A stretch of DNA of 57,699 nt from Armatimonadota bacterium (GTDB taxonomy: Bacteria > Armatimonadota > Fimbriimonadia > Fimbriimonadales > Fimbriimonadaceae), in contig DAIDHV010000005.1 of NCBI GenBank assembly GCA_027451905.1, forward strand, positions 1-57,699. The letters run 5' to 3'. Below the pieces are notes generated by a model. That model did no database searches and was not told where the DNA came from. It saw only the letters and a program-made list of their open reading frames with translations. How positions within the stretch are numbered: position 1 is the stretch's first letter; each line of letters opens with the position of its first letter. The translations under genes were made by a program, and so were the position numbers. Below are positions 25,900 through 34,140 of the stretch, in pieces.

Positions 25900-27353
25900 G
25901 ACTGCCCGTCCAGCTCAAAGAGCCTAGCCACAAGCTGCTGGCCTTCTTGCGTGTGAAACTGGGTTTTAAGTTGGCGGAGTGGGGCTTCAATCATGCCAAT
26001 CATAAACCGCTTTGCAAACTCATCCAGTACCTTGGCAGTGGCTTCATCAACTTCACCCAAGTTGTTATAAAGCCAGCTTAAGTTCTTGTTTTTAATCTGA
26101 TCGCTTTTGGCAAGGAGGGCTTCAACCGCTGCTGCCGCTCTTCTTTTGGCAATGCCCTCTTTAAACCGATCCACTTCTTCTTCGATGAGGTCAGCGGCAA
26201 GAGAAAAAACGGTCTGAGAGGTTTTAATCTCTTCGCGGTTCTTTTCGATGAGTTCATCCAACGTAATCAGCTGCTCGGCATAGCCCGTCGCATCAAAGTT
26301 GGAGGGTAGGCCAAGATCAATCACGAGGTCTAGATTCTTAGCCTCATCAGGCAGCAAGATTGGCAACCGATTAGACGCCGCCCCAAAGACTACTTTTGCT
26401 TCTTGTGCCCTGGCCTGAAATTGGGCAAGGTGATCGGCTTGGTAACCGTGTCTTTCTGCTAAAAGCTGAGCTCTTTCGAAGTTTCTGCCAAAGACGGTTA
26501 CATTTTGGAACCTGAGTCGGCGGAGTGCCTTGAGAATCCCTTCTGCTAAATGGCCAGAACCCAAAACCAGCACCGGCGCGGCGGCAGATTCTAGTGGCAT
26601 GGCTTGCAGCACTCTCATGGAGCAGGTAATGATGGAGGTTGCCCCCACCGCAAGGCCAGATTTGCTGCGGACCCTTCGAGAAGTCTCTAATGCCCGTTGA
26701 AAGGTGAACCCTACATCGGATCCGGCAAGGTTCATTCGCTGTGAAGATTTCAGGGCATCTCGAATCTGAGCGATGATCTCGGTTTCTCCGATCAGGGCCG
26801 ATTCAAGCCCGGTGGCAATTCGGAACAAGTGGCGGGCAGCCTCTTGACCAGTAAGTAAAAACAGGTGCCCCTGCAACAGGGCGGAATCCATGCCAATTTC
26901 CTGTGCCCAAACCGAAATGACTTCACTCAGAAACGTTGTGTTTGTGTAAATTTCGGTGCGGTTGCAGGTGGAAAGGATGATGCATTCATCAACCCCCTCG
27001 GCAGACAGTTGAGTTTGTAGCGAGTGGATCTGCCCTTTGTCCAAAGATATCTGCCCGCGCACGGACAGGGATGCGTCCACATGGGATACTCCAACCACTG
27101 CCAATTCAGGCTGCAACAGTGAAAAGTCGATATCCATGGCCGAGGTTCGGCGGGGACCAACCTCTCTTAAGAGGAGGGGATGAGGGGCCACGAGGGCATA
27201 GTTTGAATCTTTTTTCGAGTCTTTTTGAGCGGTGCTGGATTGCGAAGAAGCCTTGGTGCTGCCATGGGAAACTGGGTGATGAGCCGAATAGACTTCTGGC
27301 GAATGGCCATAAGTTTCTGGCTCTGAGAACAGTTCCACCATACTTCTATACAT
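25896..27353 (-). CDS. hemA: Glutamyl-tRNA reductase
   Basis: It reduces Glu-tRNA(Glu) to glutamate-1-semialdehyde, the committed step of C5 haem synthesis. The catalytic Cys is in ILSTCNRTEIY (residue 130 from this start). The NADPH domain has VLVLGSGHLAEGILKALR. ESALIGETEIIAQIRDAL is the usual inter-domain motif, and a C-terminal dimerisation helix ends the protein. Typical family members begin near MDIDFSLLQPELAVVGVSH, that is at ATG 27137. The frame is open a further 70 codons upstream through a Ser/Lys-rich linker, so I give ATG 27353 with doubt. A TTG at 27425 is unlikely. It is the first haem gene of the operon, 150 bases after the LON-N gene. Confidence 0.9.
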   Translation of the reverse strand: MYRSMVELFSEPETYGHSPEVYSAHHPVSHGSTKASSQSSTAQKDSKKDSNYALVAPHPLLLREVGPRRTSAMDIDFSLLQPELAVVGVSHVDASLSVRGQISLDKGQIHSLQTQLSAEGVDECIILSTCNRTEIYTNTTFLSEVISVWAQEIGMDSALLQGHLFLLTGQEAARHLFRIATGLESALIGETEIIAQIRDALKSSQRMNLAGSDVGFTFQRALETSRRVRSKSGLAVGATSIITCSMRVLQAMPLESAAAPVLVLGSGHLAEGILKALRRLRFQNVTVFGRNFERAQLLAERHGYQADHLAQFQARAQEAKVVFGAASNRLPILLPDEAKNLDLVIDLGLPSNFDATGYAEQLITLDELIEKNREEIKTSQTVFSLAADLIEEEVDRFKEGIAKRRAAAAVEALLAKSDQIKNKNLSWLYNNLGEVDEATAKVLDEFAKRFMIGMIEAPLRQLKTQFHTQEGQQLVARLFELDGQS

Positions 27354-27387
27354 TTTTGCTGATTTGTCCGATCCAAAACATACGCTT

Positions 27388-27448
27388 TTTGATGAATTTA
27401 GCTTGAAAATGTGGATAGTTGCCAAGAAAGAGCGGCAAATTCATCAAA
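27388..27448. promoter_or_regulatory. Long-spaced 12-bp inverted repeat upstream of hemA
   Basis: TTTGATGAATTT (27388-27399) and AAATTCATCAAA (27437-27448) are perfect inverted copies 37 bases apart, just upstream of the likely hemA starts. A weak -35 (TTGACC on the minus strand) lies a little further up. They could be two operator half-sites or a leader stem controlling the haem operon. Confidence 0.45.
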
Positions 27449-27504
27449 TATGTAAAAAAGTTCGGGTCAATATGGCCTGCCAACAGATGGATCTGGCAAA
27501 CGTA

Positions 27505-28173
27505 TTAATTGAGGCTGATCCACTCTTGAAACTCTTGAGCGACGATCCGTTGCAGCCCTTGCCGATTGAGATTGATGTTTTGGGTTTGCAAGAACGGGAT
27601 CATCGAGCGAAACCGTTCCGAGGTATTCGTCATCTCAAGCAGAGATTGCTTGGCAAGATTATCAAGAGGCAGCAAATTGGCAATCGTAAAGCTAAGAACA
27701 AAGGGATCCGTTGGGAATACCACCTGGATCTGAAAATCCTGCCTTGCAAAAAGACGTTTCATTAGCTCTTCAAATTCAGTGCGGGCGGTATCAAAAAGGG
27801 CATCGGCCGCCATTTGATCTTCGGCAGCCGCTTCAACCACTGGCTCGACGCTTCCCATCATTGTCGATTCGGAATGGAGCATTTCTCGAATTCTGATGCG
27901 CCGATCACCTAAGATTTGAATGTCCATCCTGCCGTTTTCATAGTGATCTACCGATTCAATCTGGACGGCAGTGCCCACCAAGTACGGTTCAATATCACTT
28001 CCATCTGCGTTATGAGTGCGGATCAGCACGATTGCAATGGGCTTTTCAAACCGAACGCACTCATCAATCACCGGCCGAAGCATGGGATCAGAAATGTGGA
28101 TGCGGTTGTGAGAAAACGGGAAGACAACCATGTCTAATGGCAAGATTGGCATTTTCTCCAGATGCTGGCTCAT
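27505..28173 (-). CDS. LON substrate-binding (LON-N) domain protein
   Basis: The product has 222 residues containing only the N-terminal domain of Lon protease: MPILPLDMVVFPFSHNRIHISDPMLRPVIDEC, GTAVQIESVDHYENGRMDIQILGDRRIRI and a helical C-terminal half with LPLDNLAKQSLLEMTNTSERF. There is no ATPase or protease part. Stand-alone LON-N proteins are widespread; their role is unproven, with peptide or ligand binding suspected. It lies directly upstream of hemA on the same strand. A TATACT at 28186-28191 (minus strand) 12 bases before the ATG suggests a promoter with a very short leader, which could drive the haem operon as well. Confidence 0.87.
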   Translation of the reverse strand: MSQHLEKMPILPLDMVVFPFSHNRIHISDPMLRPVIDECVRFEKPIAIVLIRTHNADGSDIEPYLVGTAVQIESVDHYENGRMDIQILGDRRIRIREMLHSESTMMGSVEPVVEAAAEDQMAADALFDTARTEFEELMKRLFARQDFQIQVVFPTDPFVLSFTIANLLPLDNLAKQSLLEMTNTSERFRSMIPFLQTQNINLNRQGLQRIVAQEFQEWISLN

Positions 28174-28269
28174 TCAGTTGGATTCAGTATAGTCCGCCAG
28201 ATAGGGTTGTGCGCAAGTCTTTATAAGGCTCTAATAGGAATGGAGAATTGGGAACAACCTTGTCTCTGT

Positions 28270-28287
28270 GGTTAAGAATCGGTTAAG
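28270..28287. promoter_or_regulatory. 11-bp-period direct repeat GGTTAAG upstream of the sensor kinase
   Basis: GGTTAAG occurs at 28270-28276 and 28281-28287, exactly one helical turn apart. OmpR/PhoB/PhoP-family response regulators bind tandem 6-7-base half-sites with this 11-base period. It lies about 130 bases before the kinase start. Confidence 0.4.
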
Positions 28288-28354
28288 TTTTTGGCAATCG
28301 AACATTTCCTGAGTTCGATCAGTCTTCCCTAGAAAGCAATATTGGGGTCTGGAC

Positions 28355-28383
28355 GGGTAGATTCAATGAGGGAATCTCTACCC
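28355..28383 (+). other. Hairpin in the leader of the sensor-kinase gene
   Basis: GGGTAGA/TCTACCC form a 7-bp stem, with a possible TTC/GAA extension, 35 bases before the ATG at 28419. No T run follows, so it is not a simple terminator. Confidence 0.3.
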
Positions 28384-28418
28384 GGATTCCTTGCATTTAT
28401 CCATTAATCATCGCCGTT

Positions 28419-30155
28419 ATGAATCAGTTTGATAGCCACGAACCTGATCCTGAAGACCTTCAAAAAAAGATTGAACGGTTAGAAGCCCAGGTTAAAAAAT
28501 TGCTTGAAGAGCAACATCGAGCCAAGGCAGGTCCTGCCACTCCTCCTAATGCCCAAGAGGCTACGTCTTCCATGCCTATGCAGGCAGAAGGCCAGCTTAT
28601 TACTGAGGCCGACGCAACCCTTAGACGGTTGGTTCAGCGCATCGCCATGATCCTGCAAGCCGAAAAAGTGGCGATTATGTTTTACGATCGCGAGCGCGGC
28701 GAACTTATTGGAATTCGGCCCGCCTTTGGAATCGAAGAAGAAAGGCTAACTCACTTCCGCGTTCGTGCCGCACATGGCATTTCTGGTGAGGTTTTTGGAT
28801 CGGGCGTGCCTGCTGTCTACCACGATGTGCTTGCCGACCCTCGCACTCAAGAAGATCCGTTTTCTTTGCTCAATGTCACCAACGGAATTACCGTTCCTTT
28901 GATCCTAGAGAAGCGAGATGAAGAGAACCGAGTTGTCGATCGCAACACAATCGGCGTTCTCCACGCCTTTAACAAGCGCCATGGTGAGAACTTTGATGAT
29001 GAAGACATGCGCCTCTTGGAAAGGCTCGCCAAGAATGTCAGTTCGATCATCGCAAATCTCCAGCTGTACCGAGAGGTGGTTGAAGAGCGAGAAGAACTTC
29101 TTCAAACCTTTGAATCCATTACTTTTGGTCTGATCTTGGTTTCTACAGAGGGCAGAATCAGCCAAATCAACAGCTCGGCTCGGCAGCTTTTGCATCTTCG
29201 ATCTGACCCAGTTGGAAAGAACTATAAGGACCATTTGCGCAATGATCAGCTGATCGCGTTCTTTGACAACCTCCTTCTTGGCCACGAAACCGCCAAACTT
29301 GAGCTTAACATCGAAATTGGTGGCGCCCAAAGAATTTTAGAGGTGCAAGGAACTGTGGTGAGGAACGAAGAAGGCAAGCAGCTGGGAGCGGTTGCCATTG
29401 TTAACGACGTCACCGACATCCGCAATGTCGACAAAATGAAGTCTAGCTTTGTGGCAATGGCTTCTCATGAATTAAGGACGCCGCTCACCGCAATTAAGGG
29501 CTTTGTGCGCACCTTATTAGATGGCGAAGATTACTTTACGGCTAGTGATCGCCATGAATTCCATTCCATCATTGATCAAGAATGTGACCGGTTGAGGCGC
29601 CTGATCGACGACCTGCTGAATACAGCAAGGATCGAAGCTGGAGAATCGTTAAAGCCCAACTACACAAGCTTTGCTCTAAAGCCGATCTTGGAAAAGGCCC
29701 TGATGATTCAAAACCAAGCCACCGATGGAAGGCATCAGCTGAGCCTTGAAATTGAAAATGACCTGCCCGAAGACTTTATTGGTGATCAAGACAAGCTCGA
29801 GCAGGTGCTCACCAACCTCCTTAACAATGCGATCAAGTACTCACCAGGTGGGGGAAAGATCACGATCCATGCTAAAAATGAGGGCGAAGATACACTGATC
29901 GGTGTTCAGGATGAAGGATTAGGCATTCCTAAAGACCACCTCACGAAAGTCTTCGAGAAGTTCCACCGCGTTAATAACGAGGATAACCGAAAGATTTACG
30001 GAACCGGTCTTGGGCTTTACCTGGTGCAAAACCTTGTTGAGCGGGTGCATATGGGCAAGATTTGGGCAGAATCAGAAGTTGGGGTTGGCTCAACATTCTG
30101 GATTCGACTTCCAAATAACCTAGACATTGAAAAAGCCAAGACGATGAACGACTGA
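28419..30155 (+). CDS. Soluble sensor histidine kinase (coiled coil, GAF, PAS, HisKA, HATPase)
   Basis: The product has 578 residues with no membrane segment, so it is a cytoplasmic sensor. It opens with a short coiled coil (EDLQKKIERLEAQVKKLLEE). A GAF domain follows, about residues 66-210 (LAEKVAIMFYDRE, FNKRHGENFDDEDMRLLERLAKN). A PAS-like domain covers about 225-335. The HisKA box SHELRTPLTAIKGF carries the phospho-acceptor His350. The ATP-binding domain has NLLNNAIKYSPGGGK (N box), GVQDEGLGIP (G1) and GTGLGLYLV (G2). The architecture resembles PhoR/WalK-type kinases lacking the sensor membrane part. No response regulator is adjacent, so its partner lies elsewhere. Confidence 0.93.
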   Translation: MNQFDSHEPDPEDLQKKIERLEAQVKKLLEEQHRAKAGPATPPNAQEATSSMPMQAEGQLITEADATLRRLVQRIAMILQAEKVAIMFYDRERGELIGIRPAFGIEEERLTHFRVRAAHGISGEVFGSGVPAVYHDVLADPRTQEDPFSLLNVTNGITVPLILEKRDEENRVVDRNTIGVLHAFNKRHGENFDDEDMRLLERLAKNVSSIIANLQLYREVVEEREELLQTFESITFGLILVSTEGRISQINSSARQLLHLRSDPVGKNYKDHLRNDQLIAFFDNLLLGHETAKLELNIEIGGAQRILEVQGTVVRNEEGKQLGAVAIVNDVTDIRNVDKMKSSFVAMASHELRTPLTAIKGFVRTLLDGEDYFTASDRHEFHSIIDQECDRLRRLIDDLLNTARIEAGESLKPNYTSFALKPILEKALMIQNQATDGRHQLSLEIENDLPEDFIGDQDKLEQVLTNLLNNAIKYSPGGGKITIHAKNEGEDTLIGVQDEGLGIPKDHLTKVFEKFHRVNNEDNRKIYGTGLGLYLVQNLVERVHMGKIWAESEVGVGSTFWIRLPNNLDIEKAKTMND

Positions 30156-30170
30156 CGAAAAGTCGCTCAC

Positions 30171-30195
30171 GGGCCAGGGTAGCTAACTCTGGCCC
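30171..30195 (+). terminator. Hairpin after the kinase gene
   Basis: GGGCCAG/CTGGCCC form a 7-bp GC-rich stem with an 11-base loop, 15 bases after the stop. There is no T run, so termination is uncertain. Confidence 0.35.
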
Positions 30196-30314
30196 AATTC
30201 CATATCATCCTCGGCGGCTCTGATCGCGGGCGGCATGAACCCAAAATGGCAAGTGTCTTGATTCCATGGGATCGCCTAAGCCGATCGCAGATAGCAAAGG
30301 ATCTCGGAAAACAC

Positions 30315-30320
30315 TAAACT
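30315..30320 (+). promoter_or_regulatory. Putative -10 element (TAAACT) before the LacI-family gene
   Basis: TAAACT is 11 bases upstream of ATG 30332, implying a leader of about 4 bases. No clear -35 is seen. Confidence 0.3.
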
Positions 30321-30331
30321 CTATTGGACAG

Positions 30332-31378
30332 ATGTCCGATCATCCCCAAAGAAGGAAGAACCGAGCGACCTTAAAACAGGTTGCCGATCGGGCTGGAGTC
30401 TCAGCAACAACCGCATCCCTGGTTCTCAACGGAAAGGCCGCACACCGGCGGATATCGGCAGAAACTCATATCAAAGTACAAGCTGCTGCCCAAGAGTTAA
30501 ACTATGCTCCCAATTTGTTGGTGCGTTCTCTACGCAAAGGCAGAACTCATATCATCTCTTTTTACAATGGGTTTCGAGAAAGAGAAGCCAGTGATCTTTA
30601 TATCGAAAAGCTGGGTTCTGCGATCGAGGTTTTTGGTGGTAAGGCAGGATACGATATTTTGGTTCATTGCAACTATGATCGTAGCCCTCAGGAAACCTAC
30701 CAGTTTCTTAACGGCGGACTTGCCGATGGTGTTTTGTTGTTTTGTCCTCATCCCAATGATCCTATGCTGCCTTTGCTACGTAAAAGCAGCCTGCCCGTAG
30801 TTTTGATTGGGGCTAGGGACCCCCAAAAAATGTTTTCATCGGTTGCCGACAATGTGGAATCGGGGATGAAAATGGCAACCGACGCGATTGTTTTGGCAGG
30901 ACATACTGCAATCGGTGCGTTTACGTCTTCTTTACCTCGCAGGACCGATCCCGAGCGAAGGGTGAGTTTGCTTCAAAGGTATCTAAAAGAGCGAGGACTT
31001 GATTTGCTACCAAACGGAGTTTTGGATTCAAGCAAAGGCATTGAAAAAGGGTTTGACGCCTTGATGAATTTGCCTCAACCTCCTACTGTGATTTTTTGTT
31101 GGCATGACTTTGTGGCTTATGAGGTCCTTAAATTGTGCGAAGCGCGGGGGATTCGGGTGCCTGACGAGCTGAGCTTAGTTGGCTATGACGGGTTGATTTG
31201 GCCCGATCGCACATCTCATATCGTGACTTCAATCCTTGTAGATTTAGACTTTCTTGCCGAGAAGTCGGTAGAGTTTTTGGATGGAGCCATTCGGTCTAGC
31301 CATGCTCCATATCAAGAGTTAGAGCCGGGAGCACAGTTCCTTCGGGGCACCACCCTCTTCAACTTTTACCGCAAGTAG
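30332..31378 (+). CDS. LacI-family transcriptional regulator
   Basis: The product has 348 residues. The N-terminal helix-turn-helix is ATLKQVADRAGVSATTASLVLNG, followed by the hinge helix region LNYAPNLLVRSLRKGRT. A periplasmic-binding-protein-like sensor domain (about 60-345) includes VLIGARDP, TVIFCWHDFVAYEVLKLCEARGIRVPDELSLVGYDG and a C-terminal RGTT. It should repress sugar-use genes in response to a small carbohydrate. No sugar operon is adjacent, so the target is unknown; the glycosidases of this window are candidates. An in-frame ATG at 30266 would add 22 residues. I favour 30332 because the helix-turn-helix then starts at the usual distance. Confidence 0.9.
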   Translation: MSDHPQRRKNRATLKQVADRAGVSATTASLVLNGKAAHRRISAETHIKVQAAAQELNYAPNLLVRSLRKGRTHIISFYNGFREREASDLYIEKLGSAIEVFGGKAGYDILVHCNYDRSPQETYQFLNGGLADGVLLFCPHPNDPMLPLLRKSSLPVVLIGARDPQKMFSSVADNVESGMKMATDAIVLAGHTAIGAFTSSLPRRTDPERRVSLLQRYLKERGLDLLPNGVLDSSKGIEKGFDALMNLPQPPTVIFCWHDFVAYEVLKLCEARGIRVPDELSLVGYDGLIWPDRTSHIVTSILVDLDFLAEKSVEFLDGAIRSSHAPYQELEPGAQFLRGTTLFNFYRK

Positions 31379-31780
31379 GGGTGATTTTTGTCTGCGCCTC
31401 GTTCTTCCCCTTGTTTTGGCCGGTAAGGGCCTTGGTCTCCGCTAGAGAGCCCTGCAAAACAAAAGGCGGATCCAGAATGCCGCATGTCACAAGTGGTTTT
31501 GATTGTCAACTATTGGTTTGAGGGTCTTGAATTTTTCAAACCCTTCTGGGGTGATACATCCCAATTTGGCGGGTTTGATGAGGCAACTGTTGGCGGACAG
31601 TTCAGGTTCAAAAAAGGCCTAGCTACTTTTGCATATTCCTTATCAAACAGCTTGTTTGCTTCCTTCAATGTTAAATTTATGAGAATTTTTCTATTTTGAA
31701 TAACAAATCGGTTTTATTTTCTAAAAGTTGTGTTATAGTAGTTTTCACAGGTTTGCAAAGAAGCAATTCATGCTACAAAG
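31379..31780. other. Gene-free, AT-rich stretch before the RHS fragments
   Basis: No convincing coding frame is seen. A TATAGT at 31734-31739 is a possible -10 for the first RHS fragment, about 47 bases upstream of its TTG. The abrupt rise in AT content fits the edge of an inserted segment. Confidence 0.4.
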
Positions 31781-32578
31781 TTGCAAAGAGTTGAGAAGGT
31801 AGATAGTTTCGGTAGCCATGTTTATCGGCGGGATGGAGTTGGAGTCACTGATCCTTTGCTGAATGATGCCACTGCTGAATACACCCCTGGGATCTCTCGC
31901 ACTGCTTCCTCTGGGACTGAATTTTATGGCTCTGATAGAATGGGATCAAACGTGATGCAAACCGATTCATCTGAGAATGTGAGTTCTACATCCCAGTTTG
32001 ATGCTTTTGGGAACCTAGTCTCCTCAATCTGATCACCACAAGGACCGTTGGGATTCAATGGTCAATACGGCTACCAATCCGATTCAGATTCAGGATTCCA
32101 GCTACTAGGTCATCGGTACTATGATCCTTCCACCGGCCGCTTTCTCACAAGGGACCCAATCAAAGCAGGGAACAACTGGTACGACTTTTGCACAAATAAT
32201 CCAACTTACTGGGATGACCCTTTTGGCGAACTCCAAGCTTGGCAGGTCATGATGTTTATGCAACCAGGAAACCTGTTTGGTCACTACTGCTCAGTAAATG
32301 TTCCGATACCGCTGGGCCAGCAAACACCTGGACTCTCGAAGCCTGCTCCAGAAATTCCTGAAAGGCCAGAACTGGGAGACGGGTACGGCAAAGAAAAGGA
32401 ATCTCAAGAGCACGCCCAAGAGACTCAAGAGTATCTTAATGAAAAGGCGGAGGCTCCAATAGCTGAGTCCGCGGATGCGGCAGCCGATGTAACTGCTGGT
32501 ACCGGACTAGAAGCGGCAGGTGCAGCCGCCGGTGGCGAGGAGGTCATAGAAGTCGTCGTCATCATAATTATTCTATGA
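31781..32578 (+). pseudogene. Orphan RHS-repeat core fragment with variable tail, split by an in-frame TGA
   Basis: The reading frame encodes the end of an RHS core: DSSENVSSTSQFDAFGN, then GPLGFNGQYGYQ, LLGHRYYDPSTGRFLTRDP and NWYDFCTNNPTYWDDPFGE, the hypervariable junction. A TGA at 32030-32032 replaces the GGA found in the second copy at 33476-34021. The rest of the frame stays open to 32578. The tail after the junction is about 120 residues, Glu/Ala-rich, ending in the hydrophobic VIEVVVIIIIL. I recognise no toxin fold. The large N-terminal part of an RHS protein is absent, so this is a displaced tip rather than a full toxin. Its last bases overlap the start of the next gene (ATGA). Confidence 0.75.
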
Positions 32579-33483
32579 GCAACTCCCAGCAAATTGACCG
32601 TAAGAAGTTTGATGCTAACTTGATGGAGCTTGGGATCGAGCTCGCGGAAATGCCACTAAATGAACCAAATGGCGAATCCGTTCACGGTTCTAACGAAGGC
32701 ATCTCCCTGCTTGAGTTAGCTTGGAGGGGAGAATATGAACGCGTATTTGCACTCATAAAGGAAACGGATGATCAAAACCTATGCAGGGCGTCGACTTTAA
32801 TGGCTCTGGTTATAGCAATAGAAAAGTGCAACTGGAACGCCTTTAATCGTAGAGTGAACTCAGTGCCATGGCTTACAATTGAGAGATTTAATTTGATGGG
32901 ACGGTTTATTGGGTTTCCTTCCTTCAATTACTCAGGTACTGCGATCGGGGACTGCACGCCAATCCACTTTTTCAAGAAATTCTGTTCTAAAGACCTACCC
33001 TTCCCAGGCATGGAAAAGTATTGGGGGAATCCCTATGCAATGGTTGATGCAAGAAGGTTAATTGCAAGCCAACTCGTTGCCTATGAGGTCGATATTGACC
33101 TAGGGGTCCATTTGGCTAAAGCGAACCTGGATCTCTTTCCTGGAAGTAGTGCTGATCTTTCAACATACATATCAGCCTTAGTGAAGCAAGGAAGGTATAA
33201 GGAGGCGGTCAATCTTATTCTGGACTTCAGAAAAAAGTACCCAGCAAGAAAGTGGCCGGCAGCAGATTATACGCTCCGTTTCGAGATGAGTGAGGCACTC
33301 GTTTCTCAGGGCAGAAAGGGCAAAGCCAGACTTCCACGACTCCCACTTTTGCGAATACTCATTCCCAATGTCGGCATTTATGATTACTACAAAATATGTA
33401 ATTTAGTGAATGTTATCAAAATGCCATTTTCCATTGATGTTTCCATGCTGATGCTGGACAATAGCTGGATGCTTCTTGAGTAG
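32575..33483 (+). CDS. 302-residue protein coupled to the RHS tail, candidate immunity protein
   Basis: The product has 302 residues, starting at ATG 32575, which overlaps the stop of the RHS tail, so translation is coupled. It is mostly helical by eye and soluble. Helix-pair-like stretches (SLLELAWRGEYERVFALIKE; LVKQGRYKEAVNLILDFRKKYP) recall TPR-type repeats. It has no signal peptide. Position directly after an RHS tail is the standard place of the immunity gene in RHS toxin modules, so that role is inferred from context only. The C-terminal end overlaps the next RHS fragment by eight bases. Composition is AT-rich against the core genes. Confidence 0.55.
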   Translation: MSNSQQIDRKKFDANLMELGIELAEMPLNEPNGESVHGSNEGISLLELAWRGEYERVFALIKETDDQNLCRASTLMALVIAIEKCNWNAFNRRVNSVPWLTIERFNLMGRFIGFPSFNYSGTAIGDCTPIHFFKKFCSKDLPFPGMEKYWGNPYAMVDARRLIASQLVAYEVDIDLGVHLAKANLDLFPGSSADLSTYISALVKQGRYKEAVNLILDFRKKYPARKWPAADYTLRFEMSEALVSQGRKGKARLPRLPLLRILIPNVGIYDYYKICNLVNVIKMPFSIDVSMLMLDNSWMLLE

Positions 33484-34021
33484 AGTGAAGAAGCAAGAGA
33501 GAACTAGCATCACTAACCCAGCCGGGGTTGGGGTGCCGGAGCTTCTCTTGAACGATGGCACTGCCGAATACACCCTCGGGATTTCCAGAACTGCCGGCGC
33601 GTCCACCTTATTTTATGGTTCTGATAGAATGGGATCCAATGTGATGCAAACGGATTCTTCTGAGAATGTGAGTTCTACATCCCAGTTTGATGCTTTTGGG
33701 AATCTGATATCCTCAACTGGATCGCCGCAAGGTCCGCTTGGATTCAATGGTCAGTACGGGTACCAAACTGACCAAGATTCGGGTTTCCAACTGCTTGGAC
33801 ATCGGTACTACGACCCTTCCACCGGCCGCTTCCTCACCCGAGACCCCGCCAAAGATGGTCAAAACTGGTACGACTACTGCACCAACAATCCACTTTACTG
33901 GCTTGGCGTCCTTGGCCAATGGTTCGAGGTTTTCCCCAAGGAGCCCGGAGGCTTTCCACCTGGCTGGTGGCAAGGCGGATACGGACGTTACTTTCCTCCA
34001 GGAGAGGATGAAACTGGCTAG
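33476..34021 (+). CDS. Second orphan RHS core fragment with a different short tail
   Basis: The product has 181 residues from TTG 33476. The core part is collinear without gaps with the first fragment: 33550-33901 matches 31861-32212 at a constant offset of 1,689 bases, roughly four-fifths identical. It keeps HRYYDPSTGRFLTRDP and NWYDYCTNNPLYW. After that point the expected DPxG junction has become LGVLG. The tail is only about 35 residues, Gly/Pro/Trp-rich (PGGFPPGWWQGGYGRY), with no toxin domain. It is probably another displaced tip that lost its toxin. No N-terminal export or delivery region is present. It is likely non-functional by itself. Confidence 0.65.
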   Translation: MSRVKKQERTSITNPAGVGVPELLLNDGTAEYTLGISRTAGASTLFYGSDRMGSNVMQTDSSENVSSTSQFDAFGNLISSTGSPQGPLGFNGQYGYQTDQDSGFQLLGHRYYDPSTGRFLTRDPAKDGQNWYDYCTNNPLYWLGVLGQWFEVFPKEPGGFPPGWWQGGYGRYFPPGEDETG

Positions 34022-34083
34022 TCCCCGAAATATGATCAATTGTCAATGTTCGTCAAGACCTCCAGCCAAGGACGAGCAAAATT

Positions 34084-34140
34084 CTTTGCGGCTTTGCGTG
34101 ATGAAAGTTCACGCCAAGAACGCCAAGTCGCCAAGGGAAT
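34084..34140. repeat. Dispersed ACGCCAAG-type intergenic repeat, copy 1
   Basis: This short stretch contains TTTGCGGCTTTGCGTGATG and then CACGCCAAGAACGCCAAG. It recurs in two more places (49603-49690 and 49786-49834) in intergenic DNA. The GCCAAG and TTTGCG parts are partly complementary in style, allowing weak hairpins. It is not coding. Confidence 0.6.

Noticed and set aside
25896-25920. Programmed frameshift fusing HemA and HemC
   Set aside because: The hemC frame is closed by TGA only six codons upstream of ATA 25899, leaving a tiny window, and no slippery heptamer or downstream stem is evident.
31484-31699. 71-codon frame in the gap before the RHS fragments
   Set aside because: No ribosome site, no domain and a composition typical of non-coding AT-rich DNA.
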